A stretch of 64,000 nt of DNA, taken from the NCBI RefSeq assembly GCF_014295035.1, contig NZ_CP060404.1, forward strand, positions 2,940,501 to 3,004,500, given 5' to 3'. This DNA comes from Streptomyces buecherae. GTDB lineage: Bacteria; Actinomycetota; Actinomycetes; Streptomycetales; Streptomycetaceae. This document shows, piece by piece, positions 49,762-57,676 of the stretch. Under the pieces are notes generated by a model. It ran no database searches. It was not told the DNA's origin and saw nothing but the letters and a program-made list of their open reading frames with translations. The position numbers were made by a program, and so were the translations under genes. How positions within the stretch are numbered: the first letter of the stretch is position 1; each line of letters starts with the position of its first letter.

Positions 49762-50812
49762 GGATCGTCTCCTTCCAGAAGTGGCACGCGCTGCCTCGGC
49801 CCGGCAGGTCGGTGCCGTCCCGCTCGGTCACGGGGTGCAGGATCGGCACCTCGCTGCGGCAGATGTCCTGCGCCTTGGGGCAGCGCGGGTTGAACGCGCA
49901 GCCTGGGGGAATCCGCGTCAGGTTGGGCGGCAGGCCCTTGATCGCGTAGAGCTCCTGGCCCTTCTGGTCCAGGCGCGGGATCGAGTCGAGCAGGCCACGG
50001 GTGTACGGGTGCGCGGGGCGCTTGTACAGCTCGTGCACGGGCGCGGTCTCCACGATGCGGCCCGCGTACATCACCGCGATCTTGTCCGCGACGTCGGCGA
50101 CCACGCCGAGGTCGTGGGTGATCAGGATGAGGCCCATGTTGTACTCGGCCTGCAACTCCGCGAGCAGGTCCATGACCTGGGCCTGCACGGTCACGTCGAG
50201 CGCGGTGGTCGGCTCGTCCGCGATGATCAGGTCGGGCTCCAGGGCCATCGCCATGGCGATCATGATGCGCTGGCGCATACCGCCGGAGAACTGGTGCGGG
50301 TAGTCGTTCACCCGGTCCTTGGCGGCGGGGATGCGGACCCGGTCCATCAGCTCGATGGACTTGGCCTTGGCGGCCTTGCGGGACATCCCCTGGTGCACCC
50401 GGAACATCTCGCCGAGCTGGTAGCCCACGGAGAGCACCGGGTTCAGCGAGGACAGCGCGTCCTGGAAGATCATCGCGATCTTGCGGCCGCGGATCTGCCG
50501 GCGCTCCTCGTTGGACATGGTCAGCATGTCCTCGCCGCGGAACCGGATCTCGCCCTGCGGGATACGGCCCGGCGGCATGTCGAGGATGCCCATGATGGCC
50601 TGGGCCGTCACGGACTTGCCGGACCCGGACTCGCCGAGCACGGCCAGCGTCTCGCCGGCGCGGACGCTGTAGTTCACCCCGTTGACGGCCTTGACCAGGC
50701 TGTCCCGGGTCTTGAACTCGACGTGCAGGTCCCGGACTTCGAGGAGCGGGGTCTTGCCGTCGTCTTCGATGCGCCGACTGGGGGCGCTCGCGGTCTTGTC
50801 GATGGTGGTCAC
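49754..50812 (-). CDS. oligopeptide ABC transporter ATP-binding protein (DppD/OppD type), operon 3
   Basis: GTG 50812, with GGGAGG upstream, gives a 352-residue ATPase; the longer open frame upstream is antisense-frame sequence of the permease gene. Motifs: Walker A G-E-S-G-S-G-K-S, signature F-S-G-G-M-R-Q-R, Walker [14 protein letters not shown]-loop I-T-H-D-L-G-V-V, and P-P-G-C-A-F-N-P-R-C-P in the C-terminal extension. Paralogue of 29063. Confidence 0.94.
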   Translation of the reverse strand: MTTIDKTASAPSRRIEDDGKTPLLEVRDLHVEFKTRDSLVKAVNGVNYSVRAGETLAVLGESGSGKSVTAQAIMGILDMPPGRIPQGEIRFRGEDMLTMSNEERRQIRGRKIAMIFQDALSSLNPVLSVGYQLGEMFRVHQGMSRKAAKAKSIELMDRVRIPAAKDRVNDYPHQFSGGMRQRIMIAMAMALEPDLIIADEPTTALDVTVQAQVMDLLAELQAEYNMGLILITHDLGVVADVADKIAVMYAGRIVETAPVHELYKRPAHPYTRGLLDSIPRLDQKGQELYAIKGLPPNLTRIPPGCAFNPRCPKAQDICRSEVPILHPVTERDGTDLPGRGSACHFWKETIHG

Positions 50813-50823
50813 GTACGCCTCCC

Positions 50824-51831
50824 TCAGCGCAGCTTGGGGTCGAGGGCGTCGCGCACCGCGTCGCCGAGCATGATGAACGCGAAGACGGTCAGGGTCAGCA
50901 TGCCGGCCGGGAAGAACAGGGCGTGCGGGTTGTTCCGCACCACCTTGGACGCGGACGAGATGTCGATACCCCACGAAACCGTCGGCTCCGCGAGCCCCAT
51001 GCCCAGGTAGGACAGGGTGGCCTCGGCCGAGATGTAGCCGCCGAGGGCGATGGTCGCGACAACGATCACCGGTGCCATGGCGTTCGGCAGGATGTGCTTG
51101 ATCAGGATGCGGCTGGTGCCGGCACCCAGGGCCTTGGCCGCGACCACGTAGTCCGCCTGCTTGGTCGTGATGACCGAGCCACGCATCACGCGGGCTATCT
51201 GCGTCCAGCCGAGGAAGGCCAGCGCGCCGATGACGACGGGCACCGAGCGGTCGGTGAACGCGTTCAGCACGACGAGCGCGCCGAGCAGGAACGGGATACC
51301 GAAGAACACGTCGGTGATGCGCGAGAGCAGCGCGTCAAGCCAGCCGCCGAAGTAGCCGGCGAGCATGCCCATCAGGCCGCCGACGATGGTCACGATGACC
51401 GTGACGCCGACGCCGACCTGGATGGAGGCGCGGGTGCCGTAGATGACCCGGGCGTAGATGCTGCGGCCCTGGTTGTCGTAGCCGAACCAGTCCGCCGTGA
51501 AGAAGCTGCCCAGCTCCGGCTTCTTGAGGAAGTGGTTGGTCAGGTCCGCGTCGCGCGGGTCGGCGCTGGTGAACCAGCCCGGGAAGAGCGCGATGAAGAC
51601 CAGCAGCACCACGAGGAAGCTGGAGATGATGAAGTACGGGTTGCGCCGCAGGTCGCGCCAGGCGTCGCCCCACAGGCTGCGGGCCTTCTCCTCGCGCACC
51701 TTGTCCTCGAGCGACGGGCCGGCGGCCGGTGCCTTCGGGCTGGTGGGGGTCGCGCCTCGATCTGCGGCGACCGCCGCGTTGCCGGCGCGGGTCCCGGGGC
51801 CGGACTGCGGGTTGTCGTAGATCTCAGGCAT
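50824..51831 (-). CDS. oligopeptide ABC transporter permease (DppC/OppC type), operon 3
   Basis: A 335-residue DppC-type permease. The cytoplasmic N-terminus is followed by D-A-W-R-D-L-R-R-N-P-Y-F, a periplasmic loop ending F-G-Y-D-N-Q-G-R, and the coupling loop V-V-A-A-K-A-L-G-A-G-T-S-R-I-L-I-K-H. It ends G-D-A-V-R-D-A-L-D-P-K-L-R, as does the operon 2 copy at 30146. Overlaps the DppB gene by eight bases. Confidence 0.94.
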   Translation of the reverse strand: MPEIYDNPQSGPGTRAGNAAVAADRGATPTSPKAPAAGPSLEDKVREEKARSLWGDAWRDLRRNPYFIISSFLVVLLVFIALFPGWFTSADPRDADLTNHFLKKPELGSFFTADWFGYDNQGRSIYARVIYGTRASIQVGVGVTVIVTIVGGLMGMLAGYFGGWLDALLSRITDVFFGIPFLLGALVVLNAFTDRSVPVVIGALAFLGWTQIARVMRGSVITTKQADYVVAAKALGAGTSRILIKHILPNAMAPVIVVATIALGGYISAEATLSYLGMGLAEPTVSWGIDISSASKVVRNNPHALFFPAGMLTLTVFAFIMLGDAVRDALDPKLR

Positions 51832-52750
51832 AGCGAATCCTCGGGTCCAGGACCGCGTACAGCAGGTCGATGATCAGGGACATGGCGAGGTAGACGAAGA
51901 CCAGGCAGGTCACGATGCCCACCACGGTGCTTCCCTCGCGTCGGACCAGCCCCTGGTACAGAGCGCCACCCACGCCCTGGACGTTGAAGATGCCCTCGGT
52001 GACGATGGCGCCGCCCATCAGCGCGCCGAGGTCGGTGCCGAGGAAGGTGACGACCGGGATCAGCGAGTTGCGCAGCAGGTGGTTGACGACGATGCGCCGC
52101 TTGGGCAGGCCCTTGGCGAGCGCGGTGCGCATGTAGTCGGCCCGCAGGTTCTCCGCGACGGTGGTACGGGTCAACCGCGCCACGTAGGCCAGCGAGAGGG
52201 AGCCGAGCACGATGCCTGGCAGCACCAACTCCTGCATGTTCATGGAGTCCTGGACCGTTGGTGTGGTCCACCCCAGTTCCGTGCCGAACACCGTCTGGAA
52301 GATGTAGGCCAGAACGAAGACCGGGATCGAGATGACCAGCAGGGTGAGGATCAGCACCCCGCGGTCCACGATCTTGCCCCGCTTCATGCCGGCGAAGACG
52401 CCGAGGACGAGGCCGAGGATCATCTCGAAGAGGAGCGCGATGATGGCGAGCCGGATGGTGACCGGGAAGGCGTCCGTCAGGATCTCGGAAACCGGCCGAC
52501 CGCCGACCGTCTTGCCGAAGTCCGCCTGGAACAGGCCCTTCATGTAGTCCAGGTACTGCTGCCACAGCGGGTCGTCGAGCCCGTACTCATGACGGAGCGC
52601 GGCGAGCTGGGTGGGGTCTGGCGCCTTGTCACCCCACAGCGCCCGGATGGGGTCGCCGGGCAGGGTACGCACCATGACGAAGATGAGAAAGGTTGTCCCG
52701 ATGAAGACCGGGATCATCTGGAGCAGTCGCCGCGCGACGTATCGCCCCAT
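51824..52750 (-). CDS. oligopeptide ABC transporter permease (DppB/OppB type), operon 3
   Basis: A 308-residue DppB-type permease beginning M-G-R-Y-V-A-R-R-L-L-Q-M-I-P-V-F-I-G, with coupling loop Y-M-R-T-A-L-A-K-G-L-P-K-R-R-I and end L-L-Y-A-V-L-D-P-R-I-R-Y-A. It follows the binding protein gene after a 116-base gap containing a stem-loop. Very similar to the operon 2 subunit at 31149. Confidence 0.94.
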   Translation of the reverse strand: MGRYVARRLLQMIPVFIGTTFLIFVMVRTLPGDPIRALWGDKAPDPTQLAALRHEYGLDDPLWQQYLDYMKGLFQADFGKTVGGRPVSEILTDAFPVTIRLAIIALLFEMILGLVLGVFAGMKRGKIVDRGVLILTLLVISIPVFVLAYIFQTVFGTELGWTTPTVQDSMNMQELVLPGIVLGSLSLAYVARLTRTTVAENLRADYMRTALAKGLPKRRIVVNHLLRNSLIPVVTFLGTDLGALMGGAIVTEGIFNVQGVGGALYQGLVRREGSTVVGIVTCLVFVYLAMSLIIDLLYAVLDPRIRYA

Positions 52751-52818
52751 CGTGCCTCCGTTCTGGGGTCGGCCGAAGGCAGCCGCGCTCCAGGTAAGGA
52801 ACCGGCTGCCCCCGTGGC

Positions 52819-52850
52819 CCGAGGGGCGCCCGGTTCGGGGCGCCCCTCGG
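52819..52850 (-). terminator. intra-operon stem-loop between binding protein and permease genes, operon 3
   Basis: CCGAGGGGCGCCC (52819-52831) pairs perfectly with GGGCGCCCCTCGG (52838-52850), loop GGTTCG, about 17 bases after the lipoprotein stop on the minus strand. Probably a partial terminator or 3' stabiliser. Confidence 0.8.
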
Positions 52851-52866
52851 CATCAACGTCCGACGA

Positions 52867-54498
52867 CTACTTCTGCTTCACCGTGATGTCGGTGAGGATC
52901 GGGTCGCCCTTCTGGTTGAACTTCACGTTCGAAACGTTCTTCGAGTAACCAGCGTTGACCTTGTAGTACCAGAGCGGAATGGCCGGGAAGGTGTTCTTGA
53001 GCTGCTGCTCGGCCAGGTTGTACTCCTTGGCCGACTCGTCCAGCGTCTTGGCGTTGTCCGCCTTCTTCACCAGGTCATCGAACTTCTTGTCCGAGAAGGC
53101 GCCCTTGTTGCCGGCGACGCCGGTGCCGTACAGGTCCCGGAGGAAGTTGCCGTTGAACGGGTAGTCCAGCACCCAGCCGGACCGGTACATCGACTTGACC
53201 TGCTTGTTGTCGCGGGCCTCCAGGTCGGCCTGGAAGTCGGCCTTGGAGTCACCCACGCACTCGACGCCCACGGACTTGCGGATCGAGCCGCACACCGCGT
53301 CGACCCACTCCTTGTGGCCGCCGTCGGCGTTGTACTGGATCTTGATGGCGTTCTTCGGGACGCCACCGCCCTGCTTGATCAGGTCCTTGGCCTTGGCGGG
53401 GTCGAACTTGCAGAACTCGCCACAGGCGTCGGCCTGGTAGCCGAGCACGCCCTTGGCGACCCAGCCGGTGGCGGGGACGCGGGTGCCCTGGAGCACCGTC
53501 TTGGTGATCGTCTCGCGGTCGATCGCCATCGACAGGCCCTGGACGACCTTGACGTCGATGTCCTTGAACTGCGTGTTGTAGAACGCCGGGTTGATCGTCT
53601 GGATCGCCGAGTAGTCCTGGTCGATCGCGCGGTCGCCGAGGTCGCTCTTGTAGTTCGGCAGGTCGTTCGGCGGGACCTGGCGGATCACGTCGACGTTGTC
53701 GGAGACGAGGTCCTTGTAGGCCGCCTCGGGCTGCGAGTAGTTCTTGAAGATCACGCCGCCGTTCTTGGCCTTGTTCGAACCCTGGTAGTCAGGGTTCGTC
53801 TCGACCTCGATCTGCTTGTTGTGATCCCACTTCACGAACTTGTACGGGCCGTTGCCGACCGGCTTCTGGCCGTAGCCCTTGGGGTCCTGGAAGAAGCCCG
53901 AGGGGAGCGGCGAGAAGACCTCGTAGCCCAGCTTGTACTCGAAGTACGGGACCGGCGAGACCAGCTCGATGGTGAAGGTGGTGTCGTCGACGACCTTCAG
54001 GCCCGACATCTTGTCGGACTTGGCGTCACCCTTCTCCGGGTGGACGTCCTCGTAGCCCTTGATGTCGGCGAACCAGGAGCTGTTCTGCTGGTTGTTCTTC
54101 GTGGCAGCGGCCCAGTTCCAGGCGTCCACGTACGACTTCGACGTGACCGCCTCGCCGTTGTGGAACTTCCAGCCCTTCTTGAGCTTGATCGTCCAGAGCT
54201 TGCTGTCCTTCGTGGTGACGGACTCCGCGTTCTCCTTGACGATCTTGCCGGTGCCCGGCTCGTAGTCAACGAGGCCCTGGAACAGCGACCGGATGACGGC
54301 GCTGCCGTACGACTCCATCGTGTTCGCCGGCTGCAGCGGCTTCTGCGGCTCACCGTTGTCGAAGACGACCTTGCCACTCTTGTCGACCGGGCCGTCGTTG
54401 CCGCTGTCGCTGTCACTGTTGCCGCCGCCGCAAGCCGTCGCGGCCAGCGCCACGACCGCCGCCATCGCGACCCACTTGGCGCTACTGGCACCGCGCAT
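52867..54498 (-). CDS. oligopeptide-binding lipoprotein (family 5 solute-binding protein), operon 3
   Basis: The 543-residue lipoprotein has a lipobox A-A-T-A-C-G-G-G after a short signal peptide, then the family 5 signature region (W-K-F-H-N-G-E-A-V-T-S-K-S-Y-V-D-A-W-N-W-A), R-Q-V-P-P-N-D-L and V-V-Q-G-L-S-M-A-I-D-R. Its codons use more Lys and less extreme GC than the operon 2 copy, suggesting high expression. It is likely the bldK-region transporter given the nearby typA, but I do not assign bldK names because the gene order I recall for bldK has a permease first. Confidence 0.94.
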   Translation of the reverse strand: MRGASSAKWVAMAAVVALAATACGGGNSDSDSGNDGPVDKSGKVVFDNGEPQKPLQPANTMESYGSAVIRSLFQGLVDYEPGTGKIVKENAESVTTKDSKLWTIKLKKGWKFHNGEAVTSKSYVDAWNWAAATKNNQQNSSWFADIKGYEDVHPEKGDAKSDKMSGLKVVDDTTFTIELVSPVPYFEYKLGYEVFSPLPSGFFQDPKGYGQKPVGNGPYKFVKWDHNKQIEVETNPDYQGSNKAKNGGVIFKNYSQPEAAYKDLVSDNVDVIRQVPPNDLPNYKSDLGDRAIDQDYSAIQTINPAFYNTQFKDIDVKVVQGLSMAIDRETITKTVLQGTRVPATGWVAKGVLGYQADACGEFCKFDPAKAKDLIKQGGGVPKNAIKIQYNADGGHKEWVDAVCGSIRKSVGVECVGDSKADFQADLEARDNKQVKSMYRSGWVLDYPFNGNFLRDLYGTGVAGNKGAFSDKKFDDLVKKADNAKTLDESAKEYNLAEQQLKNTFPAIPLWYYKVNAGYSKNVSNVKFNQKGDPILTDITVKQK

Positions 54499-55388
54499 GG
54501 GATTGCCTCCTCAGGAGTCCACTGTCACTACGAGAGAGGGCACCGGATACGCGCTGACACCCCTGACAGCGACATAAGACCCGGCACCCCGAGTGTGCTC
54601 GTAGGTCGGCGCTCCCCACAGCGCGTGACCCATTGACCCGAGCTCAATGGACCCCATGATTGAGCACGCCTGGCCCGTAAACCACACTTAAAGGGTCTCG
54701 CTTTGGTCACATCACCCGGGGACGGAGTACCGAAATCCGGACAAAGGCATCACAGACAGACACCCCCGAAACGGACTGTTAATACAACATCCGGAACGGC
54801 TTCACCGATATCCGAACGCCCGTTGAGGGAAAACTTGTTGACTGGCCTCGCCCTGTCCCACCCTCGGATCGGGTGGCCCGCGGCGGTGGAGCGGACTCCG
54901 CGCGCCCGGCGCGCGACGCAGCGTGAGCGAGCGGCCCGGCATGGTCGGCGGCGCGGTCACGCACCGCACTCGGCGGCGACGTACGCGGAGCCGTGAGTCA
55001 AGACGTACGCCGGCGCCGCGTCAACCCCCCGTCGGTGCGGGGCGGTTCGAGGAACAGGCCAAGATTCTGCCTCGCGCCCGCGCGACGGTGAGCACCGGGG
55101 GTCCGGTCGGCGCCCCCGCGCCTGCTCCGCGAGCCGGCGCGCGCCGCCAGGCCACCCGCGCGATCACGCACCGTGATGTCACCTCAGGGCGCGACCCTTT
55201 CGGCGCGGTGGCCCGATCTCGCCGGGCGCCCGGCTCGCCGCGTACCGCCTGCTCGCCCGCGTACGTCCCGGTGGCGGCCGGTCTGTCCGGTGTGACCCCG
55301 CTTGGCCCAGCGGGCGCCGTGGCGGGCCCTGGGGCGCCGGACGGGGCCCTGCCGACGTGGCCGGGCGCGCGCCGGCGCCGGATACGGG
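54499..55388. promoter_or_regulatory. long non-coding region upstream of operon 3
   Basis: About 890 bases between the operon 3 start and the typA terminator. The part nearest the operon (54500-54860) is less GC-rich and contains stretches such as CTGTTAATACAAC, where promoters are likely. The rest is GC-rich with frames lacking start sites. No tRNA or repeat is seen; a small RNA cannot be excluded. Confidence 0.5.
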
Positions 55389-55426
55389 GACGGCCCCGGC
55401 GCGGATCGCTCCGTGCCGGGGCCGTC
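55389..55426 (-). terminator. hairpin terminator after typA
   Basis: GACGGCCCCGGC (55389-55400) and GCCGGGGCCGTC (55415-55426) form a perfect 12-bp stem with a 14-base loop, about 75 bases beyond the typA stop. Confidence 0.75.
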
Positions 55427-55501
55427 GCCCGGGAATCCCACCCGGCGCGCGGGCGGCGAGGCCCGCGCGGTGAGTGGTGCTCAGCGCTTGGCGCGCGGTG
55501 G

Positions 55502-57406
55502 CTAGCGCTTGGCGCGCGAGGCCGCCCGGCCGCGCTCCTTCTGGTCGAGGACGACCTTGCGGATGCGGACCGCCTCCGGCGTCACCTCGACGCACTCGTC
55601 GTCGCGGCAGAACTCGAGGGACTGCTCCAGCGAGAGCTTGCGCGGCGGGACGATCGCCTCGAAGGAGTCGGCCGAGGCCGAGCGCATGTTGGTGAGCTTC
55701 TTCTCCTTGGTGATGTTCACGTCCATGTCGTCGGAGCGCGAGTTCTCGCCGACGATCATGCCCTCGTACACCTCGGTGCCGGGCTCGGTGAACAGCACGC
55801 CGCGCTCCTGGAGGTTGGTCATCGCGAACGCGGTGACCGAGCCCGCGCGGTCGGCGACCAGGGAGCCGTTGTTACGGGTGACCAGCTCGCCGAACCACGG
55901 CTCGTGGCCCTCGTGGATGGAGTGCGCGATGCCCGTGCCACGGGTGTTGGTCAGGAACTCCGTACGGAACCCGATCAGGCCGCGCGAGGGGACGATGAAC
56001 TCCATCCGCACCCAGCCGGAGCCGTGGTTGGACATGTTGTCCATCCGGCCCTTGCGGGTGCCCATGAGCTGGGTGACCGCGCCCATGTGCTCCTCGGGCA
56101 CGTCGATGGTGATGCGCTCGATCGGCTCGTGTAGCTTGCCGTCGATCTCCTTGGTGACCACCTGCGGCTTGCCGATGGTCAGCTCGAAGCCCTCCCGGCG
56201 CATCGTCTCGACCAGGATCGCGAGGGCCAGCTCGCCGCGGCCCTGCACCTCCCAGGCGTCCGGGCGCTCGGTGTCGAGCACGCGCAGCGAGACGTTACCG
56301 ATCAGCTCGCGGTCCAGCCGGTCCTTGACCTGGCGGGCGGTGACCTTGCGGTCCTTGACGGCGGCCTTGGCCTCCGCGCCCTTGCCGGTGCCACCCCGGC
56401 CGACCAGCGGCGAGGTGTTGGTGCCGATCGTCATGGAGATCGCGGGCTCGTCCACGGTGATCAGCGGCAGCGCCACCGGGTTCTCCGGGTCGGCCAGCGT
56501 CTCGCCGATCATGATGTCCGGGATACCGGCGACGGCGCAGATGTCGCCCGGGCCCGCCTTCTCGGCCGGCTTGCGGGTCAGCGCCTCGGTCATCATCAGC
56601 TCGCTGATGCGCACGCTGGACACCGTGCCGTCGCGCTTGATCCACGCGACGGTCTGGCCCTTCTTCAGCTCGCCCTGCTCGACGCGGAGCAGCGCGATGC
56701 GGCCGAGGAAGTTGTCCGCGTCCAGGTTGGTCACGTGCGCCTGGAGCGAGCCGCCCTCCTCGTACTCGGGGGCCGGCACGTGCGACAGGAGGGTGGTGAA
56801 GAACGGCTCCAGGTTCTCGCTGTCGGTCGGGACGGTGCCGTCCTCCGGCTTGGTCAGCGAGGCGACGCCGTCGCGGGCGCAGGCGTAGACGATCGGGAAC
56901 TCGATCTGCTCCTCGTCGGCGTCCAGGTCCAGGAAGAGGTCGTACGTCTCGTTGACGACCTCGTCGATGCGCGAGTCGGGGCGGTCGGTCTTGTTGATGC
57001 ACAGGATGACCGGCATCCGGGCCGCGAGCGCCTTGCGAAGCACGAAGCGGGTCTGCGGCAGCGGACCCTCGGAGGCGTCCACCAGGAGCACGACCGCGTC
57101 CACCATCGACAGACCGCGCTCGACCTCGCCACCGAAGTCGGCGTGGCCAGGGGTGTCGATGATGTTGATGGTGATCGGGTCACCACCGTCCTTGGGGTGG
57201 TACTTGACGGCGGTGTTCTTCGCCAGGATCGTGATGCCCTTCTCACGCTCCAGGTCGTTGGAGTCCATCATCCGGTCGTCAAGCTTCTCGGCCGCGTGCG
57301 CCGCGAAGGCACCCGCCTGCTTGAGCATGGCGTCGACGAGGGTCGTCTTGCCGTGGTCGACGTGGGCGACGATGGCTACGTTACGAATATCGTGGCGCGT
57401 GGGCAC
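55502..57406 (-). CDS. typA: ribosome-associated GTPase TypA/BipA
   Basis: The 634-residue translational GTPase has G1 A-H-V-D-H-G-K-T, the switch I region [10 protein letters not shown]3 D-T-P-G-H-A-D-F and G4 N-K-T-D-R-P-D, followed by domain II, two alpha/beta domains ([14 protein letters not shown]) and the BipA C-terminal domain ([16 protein letters not shown]). BipA assists 50S subunit assembly and stress responses. GTG 57406 gives the usual N-terminus [12 protein letters not shown]; a longer frame to 57469 is not supported by family length. Confidence 0.96.
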   Translation of the reverse strand: MPTRHDIRNVAIVAHVDHGKTTLVDAMLKQAGAFAAHAAEKLDDRMMDSNDLEREKGITILAKNTAVKYHPKDGGDPITINIIDTPGHADFGGEVERGLSMVDAVVLLVDASEGPLPQTRFVLRKALAARMPVILCINKTDRPDSRIDEVVNETYDLFLDLDADEEQIEFPIVYACARDGVASLTKPEDGTVPTDSENLEPFFTTLLSHVPAPEYEEGGSLQAHVTNLDADNFLGRIALLRVEQGELKKGQTVAWIKRDGTVSSVRISELMMTEALTRKPAEKAGPGDICAVAGIPDIMIGETLADPENPVALPLITVDEPAISMTIGTNTSPLVGRGGTGKGAEAKAAVKDRKVTARQVKDRLDRELIGNVSLRVLDTERPDAWEVQGRGELALAILVETMRREGFELTIGKPQVVTKEIDGKLHEPIERITIDVPEEHMGAVTQLMGTRKGRMDNMSNHGSGWVRMEFIVPSRGLIGFRTEFLTNTRGTGIAHSIHEGHEPWFGELVTRNNGSLVADRAGSVTAFAMTNLQERGVLFTEPGTEVYEGMIVGENSRSDDMDVNITKEKKLTNMRSASADSFEAIVPPRKLSLEQSLEFCRDDECVEVTPEAVRIRKVVLDQKERGRAASRAKR

Positions 57407-57500
57407 TGCGGCGCTTCTCCCGGAATTGTGGATCGCGACGTACGGTCCGGTACGCGCGCTGCCGGGCAAACCTAAAGCCTCGGCCTTACCCCATGGTACG

Positions 57501-57530
57501 GGGCAAGGGCGGCAACGGCCGCCCTTGCCC
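57501..57530 (-). terminator. hairpin terminator after the large lipoprotein gene
   Basis: GGGCAAGGGCGGC (57501-57513) and GCCGCCCTTGCCC (57518-57530), loop AACG, perfect 13 bp. It lies between the lipoprotein gene and typA on the minus strand. Confidence 0.85.
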
Positions 57531-57676
57531 GGCCCCCACCCCCGCCCGACACCGGTGGTTCCCAGCTCAGGGCCGCTCCACCAACCCCGGCTTTACCTGC
57601 CCTTTCCCCATCCTTCGCGTGCGGGCGGGCCCCGTCTCGGCCCCGGCCGCCCTACCGGGGCCGCTCGTCCACCGGT

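Noticed and set aside
27904..54498. Naming operon 2 or 3 as bldK
   Set aside because: Position near typA fits, but the gene order I recall for bldK (permease first) matches neither operon exactly, so symbols were withheld.
53314..54636. 440-codon plus-strand ORF opposite the operon 3 binding protein
   Set aside because: Antisense shadow of a lipoprotein gene with a clear lipobox and family motifs.
54923..56134. 403-codon plus-strand ORF upstream of and across the end of typA
   Set aside because: First half is low-complexity with no start signal, second half is antisense to typA.
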